The translations under genes were made by a program, and so were the position numbers. Below the pieces are notes generated by a model. It was not told the origin of the DNA. It saw only the letters and a program-made list of their open reading frames with translations, and searched no databases. This document shows, piece after piece, positions 54,501 to 62,338 of a DNA stretch of 64,000 nt. How positions within the stretch are numbered: position 1 is the stretch's first letter; every line of letters starts with the position of its first letter. The DNA comes from Paenibacillus sp. FSL A5-0031 (GTDB lineage Bacteria; Bacillota; Bacilli; Paenibacillales; Paenibacillaceae). The stretch is from positions 374,501 through 438,500 of the forward strand of contig NZ_MRTD01000002.1 in assembly GCF_001956295.1 (NCBI RefSeq), written 5' to 3'.

Positions 54501-55500
54501 CAATAAAGGAGAACGCTCCGCCTGTTGGTGCAGTTTGGAATGTTCCTGTCTCACTCCACAAATTCAACGACTGATCGCCTACACGGAAGTAATATGTCGT
54601 GTTTGCTTTCAAGCCCGTCGCTTCAGCTTTATGAACAAGTTCTGCTAAGGAGTTCTTGGCAACGGAAGAACGACCCTTAAATGCCGTTGCGTTCGTAAAA
54701 TCTGCTGCAGCGCCTGTTTTTTCTACCACTTGCAAGTCGCTTTGACTAGCATCAAACGGCGTGTACCAAGTGAAGCCTTTGGAACTGACAGGGTCACCAT
54801 TGAAGGTTACCGTCACTTTGCTTACTTCTACCGTAGGTGCCTCTTGCAGAGCAATTAGCTTCATATCAAAGAAGAGGTCGGAGCTGCCGGCGCTTTGCTG
54901 ATGAACCTCAACAGCAAGCTCATTGTTACCGTCTTTTAAGGCAGCCTTTAATGCTGTTGTTAGGTCTACATCTGGATAAACAACTGGAAGATCCTTATTC
55001 GAAGCCGCAAGCGTTTCATAAAAAATGTCGCCTGTCGGCATGCCCAGACGGACAACCTCTACTCCATTTACATAAACCACTGCACCATCATCAATGGCAA
55101 ATGTAGCTAGCAGCTGCCCATAATGATCAACGCTGTTCTTATCTACGTTCAGATTCGTCCGAAAATATGTCGTCGGAGGTTTTTTACTTTTATTCGTTCC
55201 ATAATCTACAATTGTTTTCAGTGCGCCAAAACCAGCTGCACTAATTATGGCGCCAGAATCCTTATAACCAAGCGGGGCACTGCCTGAACTCCACGCCGAA
55301 TCGTCATAAGTAGATCTCCATACTGTGTCTAGATCCATACCTTTATCGTAATATTTCCAAACCGAATTTCCCGGCAATAATGTCACCGGTTCATTCGTTG
55401 AAGCTGCAGCGACCGGGGATGGTGCGGCTGCTCCGAGTAAACCAAGCAATAATGCCAAGGATAACAGAATAGATAATACCTTTTTGTTGACGTAGTTCAT
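51520..55500 (-). CDS. SLH-anchored surface protein with two tandem purple-acid-phosphatase-type phosphoesterase modules
   Basis: A 1326-residue exported protein. A signal peptide (cleavage after PSPVAAA, about 33) precedes a galactose-binding-like beta domain (about 35-225). A first module combines a fibronectin-like PAP N domain and metallophosphatase (about 230-630); a second copy covers about 660-1080. A Gly/Pro/Thr linker (about 1105-1155) and three SLH repeats that bind pyruvylated cell-wall polymer follow. Each module shows DTQ, HNGD, SAGNHED, VNIHKGPYTTSNHATDSDIM and QGHDHI in order. The two copies are very similar, pointing to recent internal duplication. AAGGAG lies 6 nt before the ATG at 55500. 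It probably releases phosphate from organic phosphates at the cell surface; substrate inferred. Confidence 0.88.
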   Translation of the reverse strand: MNYVNKKVLSILLSLALLLGLLGAAAPSPVAAASTNEPVTLLPGNSVWKYYDKGMDLDTVWRSTYDDSAWSSGSAPLGYKDSGAIISAAGFGALKTIVDYGTNKSKKPPTTYFRTNLNVDKNSVDHYGQLLATFAIDDGAVVYVNGVEVVRLGMPTGDIFYETLAASNKDLPVVYPDVDLTTALKAALKDGNNELAVEVHQQSAGSSDLFFDMKLIALQEAPTVEVSKVTVTFNGDPVSSKGFTWYTPFDASQSDLQVVEKTGAAADFTNATAFKGRSSVAKNSLAELVHKAEATGLKANTTYYFRVGDQSLNLWSETGTFQTAPTGGAFSFIDLTDTQAKEEDEAQISGSTIAKALETVPDAKFVVHNGDVVENGTSEQEWNWLLGHSQPSLLNTTIVPSAGNHEDKNYAFYDHFNVKQAENSATVTGAYYSYDYSNAHFIVLNSNENSTEYANFSVDQVEWLKKDAAAAKAAGAEWIIVNIHKGPYTTSNHATDSDIMGANGVRNKIAPLMNELGIDFVLQGHDHIFARTKPIKKDGTAESVEKITESLNGQTIEYALKPDGTIYMIPATAGAKVYFKNQDARLGDAYYNLFDKADENHARKYGDTTSAARGKVQNFVGVNIDGGKLTAVVYEIDQQVNAGKPFIVDQFGITKEDKPDYSKEKVSKVTVTFNGDPVSSKGFAWYTSLLLKGNDLQVVEKTNAAPDFTKAINFAGRSTVSSNSPSELVHKAEATGLKANTSYNFRVGDAALNIWSEVGTFQTAPVNGAFTFIDLADTQAKEEDEAKLSAETLEKALATVPSAQFVVHNGDIVDTGTREEQWNWLLGHSQESLLNTTIAPSAGNHEDKNNAFYEHFNIKQAENSATVTGAYYSYDYSNAHFVVLNSNETSAKYANFSEAQVEWLKKDVQAAKAAGSQWIIVNIHKGPYTTSNHATDSDIMGANGVRNQIAPIMAELGIDFVVQGHDHIYARTKPIKKDGTAAATEKITETLNGEKIEYTVNPDGSIYMIPATAGPKVYYKNAKPALGEAYYNLFERAEENHAAKYGPDPNDSTRPVRGQVQNFVGITIDGNKLTAVTYEIDQKENDAKPFIVDQFGIVKKEKTDPGPGPGTGPGTGPGTNPETNPGPGPGTNPGANPGTGTGGGNESEVVLKDIAGHWAASAINEAVKAGFVKGYEDSQFRPNKSVNRAEFITMLARALNLSDSGKALSFKDSDKIPAWAQSFVTQAVESGIISGYADGTFGPEKELSRAEMVAMIVRASGIKVNPNAKLSFADSKSVPAWAVPYVATAVEAGLVSGVGQNRFAPQQIATRAEAVALIIGLLNKTK
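52075..52197 (-). repeat. Repetitive DNA coding the Gly/Pro linker
   Basis: Short imperfect repeats of CCTGGTCC/CCCGGACC type encode the PGPGTGPG and NPGPGPGT linker between the second phosphatase module and the SLH repeats. Such tracts change length easily by slippage, in steps that keep frame. Confidence 0.7.
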
Positions 55501-55682
55501 AATAATCTCCTTTGTAAACAATTTTGACAATCCACATAAACATGACTGCCTCATCATAACAAGAAGATATCATTGCTCTATTATCTCAGGGTGAAGGTAT
55601 TGTAAATATCGCTGCAACTTTTTTCCATATGGTTCCGTATAGAGAATGCCATTATTCATACAGATAACTAGGAGGACATTAA

Positions 55683-56113
55683 TTGTCAAAAAAACCGGTT
55701 GGTGCGGCTGCTATTATCGTTGATTCTGAAAATCGTGTTCTGCTGGTGAAACATAACTATGGAAAATACAATTGGGAAATACCCGGCGGGTTTCCGAACA
55801 AAACGAGTCTGCGCAGGAAACTGCGAGAAGAGAAGTATTAGAAGAAACAGGTCTCGAGGTAACCGTAGATCGCTTAACGGGTGTATACTACGAGCCGCAT
55901 CATGATATGCACCACTTTGTTTTCATTTGCAAAATCGTAAACAATCAAGCCCCTCAGCCTTGTTATAAAGAAATTACAGCCTGCCAGTACTGCAGTATTG
56001 ATGATCTGCCTAGACCATTGAGTGACTTTACTTATAAACGTATCCAAGATGCTTTGAATCCAGATCAGACGGAGAGCTTCCACACGATAGGGCCGAGACA
56101 ATGGTTCGAATAA
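55683..56113 (+). pseudogene. Nudix hydrolase gene broken by a one-base frameshift
   Basis: AGGAGG and a TTG at 55683 open a frame reading SKKPVGAAAIIVDSENRVLL and then NWEIPGG, after which it runs out of register and stops at 55839-55841. The rest of the Nudix domain continues in another frame from about 55788 to 56113. There SEQNESAQETARREVLEETG completes the box GX5EX7REUXEEXGU once the two frames are joined. One base appears missing near 55786-55792 in GGCGGGTTTCC. Restored, the protein would be about 143 residues, normal for Nudix hydrolases. Either a recent mutation or a sequencing error; a programmed frameshift is unlikely. Confidence 0.85.
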
Positions 56114-56125
56114 TAAAAGGCTATG

Positions 56126-56168
56126 AAAAAAGTCGGTGCAGGCGTAATCCCTGCACCGACTTTTTTTT
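56126..56168. terminator. Bidirectional terminator
   Basis: AGTCGGTGCAGG (56131-56142) pairs with CCTGCACCGACT (56150-56161), with A-run before and T8 after. Confidence 0.9.
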
Positions 56169-56181
56169 ATATCACATTCGA

Positions 56182-57042
56182 CTACACTCCGCTTGTCCGA
56201 GCAATAATTTCATCAATAAAGCATTGTAGTGTATTCGTTAAATAGGAATCCTTGCGCCGAATAAAAATTGTCGTAATATCACGATATGGCTCAGGTACAC
56301 TATGACAGTAAACGGTGCCGTTAGCAGCCAAATCAATAATCGAGGATTCGGGAATAATCGTTATGCCTACCCCCGCTGCGACACTGCCAATAATCGTCCC
56401 AAAAGTGCCAAACTCCATAATTTGTTTTGGAATAATGCCCTCTACCTTCATCCAGCTTTCCAGTCTCCCGCGGTAACCACAGCCTTTGTTGTAGAGCAAG
56501 AGCGGTTTTGTCGTAATGTCGTCCATCGAGAACGCATCACCTTTGGTCACCAGCACTAGCTTTTCTTGAATAACCTCTACCTGCTCGATTAAGGGATGCC
56601 TAATTGGTCCGGTAACAAAAGCGCCATCCAGCTTCATATCCAGAACTTCTTGCAGCAGCTGATCCGTCACTCCGGCTTTCAGCGATAATTCTACATTCGG
56701 ATACTTGCTGTAATAAGACGATAAAATATGAGGAAGCGCGATAACGGTTTCCACAATTCCGATTTCCAGGACACCGGAAGGATTTGTTTTATTGTGAAAG
56801 GTACGCTTCATTTCTTCCATTTTGGACAAGATCTCTTTCGAATGCTCGAGCAGACGTTTGCCCTCCGTATTTAAAATCATTCCGCGCTTATGGCGATAAA
56901 ATAATGGCGTATCCAGTTCTTTTTCCAGCAGCTTAATTCTTGCTGTTACATTGGATTGCACGTAATTCAGCTCGAGCGCTGCTTTGCTGATACTGCCGTG
57001 TGCAGCAACGGTTTGAAAAATTTTCAAATCCTTAAATTCCAA
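56182..57042 (-). CDS. LysR-family transcriptional regulator
   Basis: A 286-residue LysR regulator. The N-terminal helix-turn-helix is FKDLKIFQTVAAHGSISKAA, followed by NYVQSNVTARIKLLEKEL. The type 2 periplasmic-like effector domain runs from about 88 to the end. The TTG at 57042 has GGAGG 7 nt upstream and gives the standard LysR N-terminus; the GTG two codons earlier is adjacent to that site. It is divergent from an EamA transporter gene and probably controls it. Effector unknown. Confidence 0.88.
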   Translation of the reverse strand: MEFKDLKIFQTVAAHGSISKAALELNYVQSNVTARIKLLEKELDTPLFYRHKRGMILNTEGKRLLEHSKEILSKMEEMKRTFHNKTNPSGVLEIGIVETVIALPHILSSYYSKYPNVELSLKAGVTDQLLQEVLDMKLDGAFVTGPIRHPLIEQVEVIQEKLVLVTKGDAFSMDDITTKPLLLYNKGCGYRGRLESWMKVEGIIPKQIMEFGTFGTIIGSVAAGVGITIIPESSIIDLAANGTVYCHSVPEPYRDITTIFIRRKDSYLTNTLQCFIDEIIARTSGV

Positions 57043-57090
57043 GCGCACCCCTCCACTGCCATTCGATTCAGATGAACTAATATGTTAGAT

Positions 57091-57105
57091 ATCATTATAA
57101 ATGAT
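57091..57105. promoter_or_regulatory. Candidate LysR box
   Basis: Palindrome ATCATTATAAATGAT has the ATC-N9-GAT (T-N11-A) form of LysR-type binding sites and lies between the regulator and the divergent EamA gene. Confidence 0.55.
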
Positions 57106-57207
57106 GATAAACTTTATTTTCAATCGTTTTACTATCGTCTTGCTACCCCCTATCATTGGAAATAGACAATAACTCGGCATAATTTCTATTAGGGAGAGAG
57201 ACACCTC

Positions 57208-58197
57208 GTGCTTAAAAAACAAGTCATTATCGGCTCTATACTTTGCCTCGTTGCAAGTATGTCGTGGGGAGCCATGTTTCCTGTAGCCCACATTGCTTTA
57301 CAGCAAATTGATCCATTTTATTTCTCGTTTATTCGCTATTTTGTCGTTGCAATCATTCTAAGCGTGCTCTTGCTAGTGAAAGAGGGTAAATCTGCATTCC
57401 GCTTAGAGGGCAGAGGCAAATCTTTATTGTTCTATGGGACAATGGCCTTTACAGTCTACAATATGGCCGTATTCCTTGGGCAGCATCTGATGGGGGAATC
57501 CGGCACTGTCGCTGCTTCGATAATGGAAGTGCTTATGCCGATGATATCTATTATGGTAATATGGGTCACTAAAAAAACCGCGCCCAAAAAATATATGCTT
57601 ACGAGTGTAGCCATCGCCCTTGTAGGCGCCTTACTTGTCATTACGAACGGGAAATTAGCTTTCTTCGTAATGGCTGGTCAACATACGTTCCCGCTCCTGC
57701 TCATCTTTACAGGAGTTGTTGGATGGGTGATCTACTCCATGGGCGGTACGCAGTTTAAACAATGGTCCATACTCCGCTATTCCACGTTAACCTGTTTGCT
57801 CGGCAGCGCCGTATCTTTTGTTATCGTTACACTTGCATCCACCTTTGGCGTGCTGCCTGTACCTACTTGGGAAACGATACTTTCAATTAAATATGAAATG
57901 TCCTTTATGATTCTATTGCCTGGATTAGCCGCTTTGTTATGCTGGAATGCAGGCATCAAATTATTATCACCGCTAAATGGCATATTGTTCATTAATTTCG
58001 TTCCTATTACTACTTTCGTTATTATGGCTTTTCAAGGCTACCACATTAGCGCCTATGAGTTTTTCGGCACCTTGCTCGTCATCTTCGCGCTTGTTCGAAA
58101 CAATGTGCAGCAGAGAAAAGCAATGAGCAAAGCTAATCCGAGCACTTATGCTGCTCCTCGTCATCCCAAAGGTCAGACTGCTAAAGCTACCTCTTAA
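57208..58197 (+). CDS. EamA/DMT-superfamily transporter
   Basis: A 329-residue membrane protein with ten predicted transmembrane segments in two EamA repeats. The first repeat starts VASMSWGAMFPVAHIALQQI. The second has GVVGWVIYSMGGTQF and the late FINFVPITTFVIM. The family exports amino acids, nucleosides or other metabolites. GTG at 57208 is the start: GGGAG lies upstream. It is divergent from the LysR gene. Substrate unknown. Confidence 0.85.
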   Translation: MLKKQVIIGSILCLVASMSWGAMFPVAHIALQQIDPFYFSFIRYFVVAIILSVLLLVKEGKSAFRLEGRGKSLLFYGTMAFTVYNMAVFLGQHLMGESGTVAASIMEVLMPMISIMVIWVTKKTAPKKYMLTSVAIALVGALLVITNGKLAFFVMAGQHTFPLLLIFTGVVGWVIYSMGGTQFKQWSILRYSTLTCLLGSAVSFVIVTLASTFGVLPVPTWETILSIKYEMSFMILLPGLAALLCWNAGIKLLSPLNGILFINFVPITTFVIMAFQGYHISAYEFFGTLLVIFALVRNNVQQRKAMSKANPSTYAAPRHPKGQTAKATS

Positions 58198-58215
58198 CCA
58201 AACTATAAGATAAAC

Positions 58216-58243
58216 AACACCACTCCTGATGGAGTGGTGTTTT
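58216..58243 (+). terminator. Terminator after the EamA gene
   Basis: AACACCACTCC (58216-58226) pairs with GGAGTGGTGTT (58231-58241), followed by TT. Confidence 0.8.
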
Positions 58244-58290
58244 CGTTAACTTCGTTATTGTACAGAGAGCAGATGGATAAACTTATATCT

Positions 58291-59382
58291 TTATCCCGTA
58301 ATTTTCCTCATCAGCAGTTCAAGAGGCCCTCTTGAAAATCTCTTACGCCAAAGCACACTACATAGGATGCTAAATAAGAAAAAACAAAATGAGTATATAG
58401 AGGCGAATATCAACGATTGGTTTTCCAGTCGATTTAGTGCAATGAGAACACCGATACCAATTACCACATGGTTCACATAATGAGTCAACGTTAACTGGCC
58501 TGTTTGTACGATAACGTTTATAAACCAGCTTTTATCGTATTTTTCAGTCAAGAACAGACATAGAATTAAGAAGGCAATAGCCGATCCCGCTGCAGATAAT
58601 ATGTACAATACATTCGGCAGAATCGGACCTGTGCTGAACAAAAACTCAGCACTTTCGCTGCCCATGCCCGGGATGAACAAATAAGTTAGCATTTTTGACA
58701 GCAGCTCCATCGTTATCGTGACACTTGCTCCAATGATCAGCAGCTTCATTCGAAGCGCCTTGTTATGAAGATCTATTCTCCCTATCAAGAGTCCGATGAT
58801 GAAGAAACAAAACCATGGAAATATAGGATGATAGCCATTAAAAAATAAGTTGCGAACAAAACCTTCCAACGTCCAAAAATCCACATAATGCATAAACGGT
58901 ACAGGACCGCCCCATCCTTTAAAGGTATCGAATACAAGCTGAAGGCATTGTGCTGTTATTAATATAGCAGCGCCCAGTCCATACAATATCCTGTCTCTTA
59001 CCGTAATTAGCACTGCCGCCATGAACAGATAAACACCATAATAATGTAAAATATCACCTGTCCATTCCATAACATATAGCAGTAATCCGATTACAAACAA
59101 GAACAGCGATCTTTTCCAAATCATTTGGCGAACAACCCTAATCTTTGTTTTATCGTGACTAGCAACAGCTTTCCGAGACATGAGCGAAATGCCTATGCCA
59201 GCAAGTAAAACGAATAAAGCCGAGGCTCGTCCTTGAAATAACGAAGTAACAGTAATCAACCACGCGGGGCCATTATGCTCAGCATTTGTAATAACAATAA
59301 AATTTACGATGAGCATGCCGAACAGTGCCCATGCACGGGCAAAATCAAGCCCAATCAATCGTTTACTTACTTCCACTAGCAT
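58291..59382 (-). CDS. DUF418/YeiB-like multispanning membrane protein
   Basis: A 363-residue membrane protein with about ten transmembrane segments. It starts RLIGLDFARAWALFGMLIVNF, the pattern at the head of DUF418/acyltransferase-3-like proteins. The segment GQLTLTHYVNHVVIG near residue 300 is the conserved DUF418 patch. Its start lies 20 bp inside the upstream TetR gene, so the two are translationally coupled. Function unknown; membrane acyl transfer or transport has been suggested for relatives. AAGGA is 4-5 nt before the ATG at 59382. Confidence 0.82.
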   Translation of the reverse strand: MLVEVSKRLIGLDFARAWALFGMLIVNFIVITNAEHNGPAWLITVTSLFQGRASALFVLLAGIGISLMSRKAVASHDKTKIRVVRQMIWKRSLFLFVIGLLLYVMEWTGDILHYYGVYLFMAAVLITVRDRILYGLGAAILITAQCLQLVFDTFKGWGGPVPFMHYVDFWTLEGFVRNLFFNGYHPIFPWFCFFIIGLLIGRIDLHNKALRMKLLIIGASVTITMELLSKMLTYLFIPGMGSESAEFLFSTGPILPNVLYILSAAGSAIAFLILCLFLTEKYDKSWFINVIVQTGQLTLTHYVNHVVIGIGVLIALNRLENQSLIFASIYSFCFFLFSILCSVLWRKRFSRGPLELLMRKITG

Positions 59383-59962
59383 CACTTCCTTTGAAAACGC
59401 CGCTAACAGCCTCTACCCAGATCTGTTTATAATCAATATGCTCAACCAGCATCATAAAGTTGCCAATGTTATCAAGCACTAAGGCAAGCATATGTGCTTT
59501 GGCAGCACTCGCCTGATCTGAAATAAGTCCAAAATGTTTAGCTTTCTCCATCAGCATCTCAAAGCCGTGCAAATACCCTTTTTGGATCATAAGCAGCTTC
59601 TCGTGATAAAAGGGATACCTTGTGGCCATTAACATATATTCCTGCAATACGCGATTATAATAAGGGTCCTTAGCCTGCTCATCAATCATATGGAGTCCGA
59701 GCTCAACAAGCTTCTCCTCAAAATTATCTTTTGTAAAAGTATCCGCTTCAAAAAAAGTCGAGAACTGAATCGCGCTGCACAAGTCTTCAAAAATTGCCGC
59801 TATGAGATCTTCTTTCGATTTAAAGTAATAATAAATGGATGGTTTAGCTATTCCAACCGCTTTGGCAATCGTCGAGTAAGTCGTTTTCGTAATGCCCACC
59901 TCTGCAAATAGTTGATAGCTCACTTCTTTGATGGATGCCAATGTTTCCTCGCTTTTACTCAT
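59363..59962 (-). CDS. TetR-family transcriptional regulator
   Basis: A 199-residue TetR regulator. The N-terminal helix-turn-helix is TYSTIAKAVGIAKPSIYYYF, followed by KSKEDLIAAIF; an all-helical ligand domain fills the rest. The ATG at 59962 has GGAGG 7 nt upstream; the frame is open 35 codons further but without family sequence. Its 3' end overlaps the DUF418 gene, which is likely its main target. A palindrome at its own promoter suggests autorepression. Confidence 0.88.
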   Translation of the reverse strand: MSKSEETLASIKEVSYQLFAEVGITKTTYSTIAKAVGIAKPSIYYYFKSKEDLIAAIFEDLCSAIQFSTFFEADTFTKDNFEEKLVELGLHMIDEQAKDPYYNRVLQEYMLMATRYPFYHEKLLMIQKGYLHGFEMLMEKAKHFGLISDQASAAKAHMLALVLDNIGNFMMLVEHIDYKQIWVEAVSGVFKGSDASGSK

Positions 59963-59993
59963 TGCAACTCCTCCTGTGCCTTGAATTTGTTTT

Positions 59994-60035
59994 AGAATAT
60001 CACTCTTATTATTATTTTTCAACCTATCGTTAGGT
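59994..60035 (-). promoter_or_regulatory. TetR gene promoter and palindromic operator
   Basis: On the minus strand -35 TTGAAA (60022-60017), 17 bp, -10 TATTCT (59999-59994). The palindrome ACCTA-TCGT-TAGGT (60022-60035) touches the -35 and is the likely TetR operator. Confidence 0.65.
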
Positions 60036-60102
60036 AGAATTTTATGAAAAGTGAATGGTTTACTCATTCTTTTTTATTTACCAATTGTTTTATTTCTAAA
60101 TA

Positions 60103-60132
60103 TTGACACCACCTATATCGGAGTGATATATT
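60103..60132 (+). promoter_or_regulatory. PadR-MFS operon promoter with overlapping operator
   Basis: Perfect -35 TTGACA (60103-60108), 18-bp spacer, -10 TATATT (60127-60132). The inverted repeat TATATC-N5-GATATA (60114-60130) fills the spacer and overlaps the -10. A second ACACCTATATCC copy lies about 50 bp downstream. This is the expected place for PadR autorepression. Confidence 0.7.
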
Positions 60133-60214
60133 ATGAATCGTAATATAAATATGGATATTTATTACACCTATATCCATTCTATCCTAAGTAAAATGACAAG
60201 GAGGCACATTTGCT

Positions 60215-60751
60215 TTGAACAGTCAGGACGTTATTTTAGGCATGCTTATGAAACGATCATTATCCGGTTATGAAATTAAACAATTGTTCGAGGATATTTT
60301 CGCTTATTTCTATAGCTCAAGCTATGGAACGATTTACCCGATGCTGCATCGGATGGAGAAAGAGGCATTGATCACGAAGGAAAATGTGCTTCAAGAGGGC
60401 AAACCGAATAAAAATGTGTTCACCATCACAGAGGCTGGGAAAAGCAGATTTTACGAATATCTGCATAGCCCGATGGAAACAGATACGGTTAAATCAGATT
60501 TCCTGATGCGGCTTTATTTTGGCCAGCTGGTAGGCAATGACATGGTAGTTAAGTGGTTGAAGCAAGCACAGGAGTATACACAGACACAGCTCGATCAGCT
60601 GCGCGATAAATACGCCCTATATAAAAGCACCATGCAGCCCGGACATATCATATGCATTGAAATCGGAATTAAGGAATATAGTGCTAAGCTGGAAGCGATC
60701 CAAGAGGGGCTGGATCGTATGGATAAATTAGAACAGGAAAAGAGGGTTTAG
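60215..60751 (+). CDS. PadR-family transcriptional regulator
   Basis: A 178-residue PadR regulator. The winged helix reads ILGMLMKRSLSGYEIKQLFE and YGTIYPMLHRMEKEALI. The C-terminal helical dimerisation region (about 95-175) is of the long subfamily-2 type. TTG at 60215 is the start, with GGAGG 10 nt upstream. It stops one base before the MFS efflux gene. PadR proteins commonly repress a neighbouring drug exporter and respond to its substrate. Confidence 0.9.
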   Translation: MNSQDVILGMLMKRSLSGYEIKQLFEDIFAYFYSSSYGTIYPMLHRMEKEALITKENVLQEGKPNKNVFTITEAGKSRFYEYLHSPMETDTVKSDFLMRLYFGQLVGNDMVVKWLKQAQEYTQTQLDQLRDKYALYKSTMQPGHIICIEIGIKEYSAKLEAIQEGLDRMDKLEQEKRV

Positions 60752-60752
60752 G

Positions 60753-62276
60753 ATGGAAAAATCACGTTCAAACAATAACCTCATCATTCTTGCCATGGCA
60801 CTAGGGTTATTAATGGCATCTTTGGACAATACGATTGTAGCCTCCTGCATTAACAAGCTAAGTCAGGACTTTAACATTTTCGATAAAGTCAGCTGGGTTT
60901 TTACGGCCTATATGCTGGCAGCAACAAGCACGATGCTGGTGTTCGGCAAGATGTCCGACCTATTCGGCAGAAAAATGTTTTATATGATTGGTATTGGCTT
61001 GTTCTTGATCGGCTCCGCCCTATGCGGTATCGCTCAGAGCGCCGATCAGCTCATCTGGTTCCGCGTCATTCAAGGGATTGGCTCCGGCGCCTTGTTCCCA
61101 ATCAGCTTTACGATTATTTATACGATATTTAAAGACCCGAAGGATGCAGCAAAAATGTCCGGTGTATTCGGTGCGATCTTCGGCCTATCCTCCGTTGCAG
61201 GCCCGCAGCTCGGCAGCTTCATTGCTGAACACTTTGGTTGGAGATGGAACTTCTATATCAACATTCCCATCGGTTTGGCATCCATGATTGTTCTAATGAT
61301 TGCGCTCAAAGAAACACGTTCCGAGAAAAAACCAAAAATCGATTATTTGGGAACCTTGTTTTTGATCATTACGACGGTCTCTTTAATGCTGGCGCTCGAA
61401 TGGGGCGGAAAAAACTACGCATGGAGCTCCTGGCAGGAAATTAGCTTGTTCACAATCTCAGCTGTAGTCGGCGCTTTATTTATTTTTGTCGAGCTGCGTG
61501 CCCCTGAACCCGTCCTTCCTCTGAGCATCTTTAAAAATAAGATGGTTTTGGGCACAAGTATTCTTTGCTTCTGCCAAGGCGTCATTATGTTCTCCGCCAT
61601 TACGTATTTGCCTAGCTTTACGGTAGGGGTGTTAGGACATAGCAACTCAAACGGCGTATTGACGCCTATGATGGCCTCGTTAATCGGGGGTGCTATTCTA
61701 TTTGGTCTCCTGCAATCCAAATTCGCCTTCCGTACACTCATGCTGTTCACTATGCTAATGACTATTATTGTAGCTACGCTGCTTTCTACAGTTAGCGCTC
61801 ATGCTTCCAGCGGCTATATGATTGTACTTATGATTCTGCTTGGCTTTGGCGCCGTCGGTCCTCTAATGAGTGTCGCACAGAGCTCGATTGCTGCAAACGT
61901 TGATCCTAAATATATGGGTGTCAGCTCATCTATCGTAGGCTTCTGGCGCAACATTGGCGGCATATTGGGTGCATCTATTATGGCGACGATTGTGAACAAC
62001 AACTTGCATCGGTTAATTACGGCGGGTGCAGAAAAGGCTGGCATTCCTTCCGACAAAATCAATACACTCGCCAATCCGGAACTGCTCATGCGAGCAGGTG
62101 GTCAGCTAGACCCGCTAATACGCAAGTTTCTGCAAGAGGCGCTGGCAACAGCGATCAATCACGGCTTTATACTCAGCATTTGTGTTGGCAGCATTGGCTT
62201 AATCACCGCAATGTTTGTTGGTGCAAGCAGACTCGGAGCCACAAAAAAAACAACGACCAGCGCTACACACATATAG
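60753..62276 (+). CDS. DHA2-family (EmrB/QacA) multidrug efflux MFS transporter
   Basis: A 507-residue transporter with 14 predicted transmembrane segments. It has the motif LMASLDNTIVASCI in helix 1 and motif A FGKMSDLFGRKMF. Motif C is in SSVAGPQLGSFIAEHFGWRW. These place it among proton-driven DHA2 drug exporters. It is directly coupled to the PadR gene. Substrates are unknown. Confidence 0.92.
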   Translation: MEKSRSNNNLIILAMALGLLMASLDNTIVASCINKLSQDFNIFDKVSWVFTAYMLAATSTMLVFGKMSDLFGRKMFYMIGIGLFLIGSALCGIAQSADQLIWFRVIQGIGSGALFPISFTIIYTIFKDPKDAAKMSGVFGAIFGLSSVAGPQLGSFIAEHFGWRWNFYINIPIGLASMIVLMIALKETRSEKKPKIDYLGTLFLIITTVSLMLALEWGGKNYAWSSWQEISLFTISAVVGALFIFVELRAPEPVLPLSIFKNKMVLGTSILCFCQGVIMFSAITYLPSFTVGVLGHSNSNGVLTPMMASLIGGAILFGLLQSKFAFRTLMLFTMLMTIIVATLLSTVSAHASSGYMIVLMILLGFGAVGPLMSVAQSSIAANVDPKYMGVSSSIVGFWRNIGGILGASIMATIVNNNLHRLITAGAEKAGIPSDKINTLANPELLMRAGGQLDPLIRKFLQEALATAINHGFILSICVGSIGLITAMFVGASRLGATKKTTTSATHI

Positions 62277-62290
62277 AGGTAAACGGACAT

Positions 62291-62330
62291 GCAACGGTAA
62301 TCTGTGATTTGCGATGCAAATTACCGTTGC
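62291..62330. terminator. Hairpin between convergent MFS and DUF421 genes
   Basis: Perfect 11-bp stem GCAACGGTAAT (62291-62301) and ATTACCGTTGC (62320-62330). No strong T-run follows on either strand. Confidence 0.6.
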
Positions 62331-62338
62331 GTGCATCT

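Noticed and set aside
51900..55000. Long direct repeats that could indicate a mobile element
   Set aside because: They are fully explained by the duplicated phosphatase module inside one reading frame; no transposase or terminal repeats.
55772..55800. Programmed ribosomal frameshift in the Nudix gene
   Set aside because: No slippery heptamer with downstream pseudoknot is visible and Nudix genes are not known to use one; mutation or sequence error is simpler.
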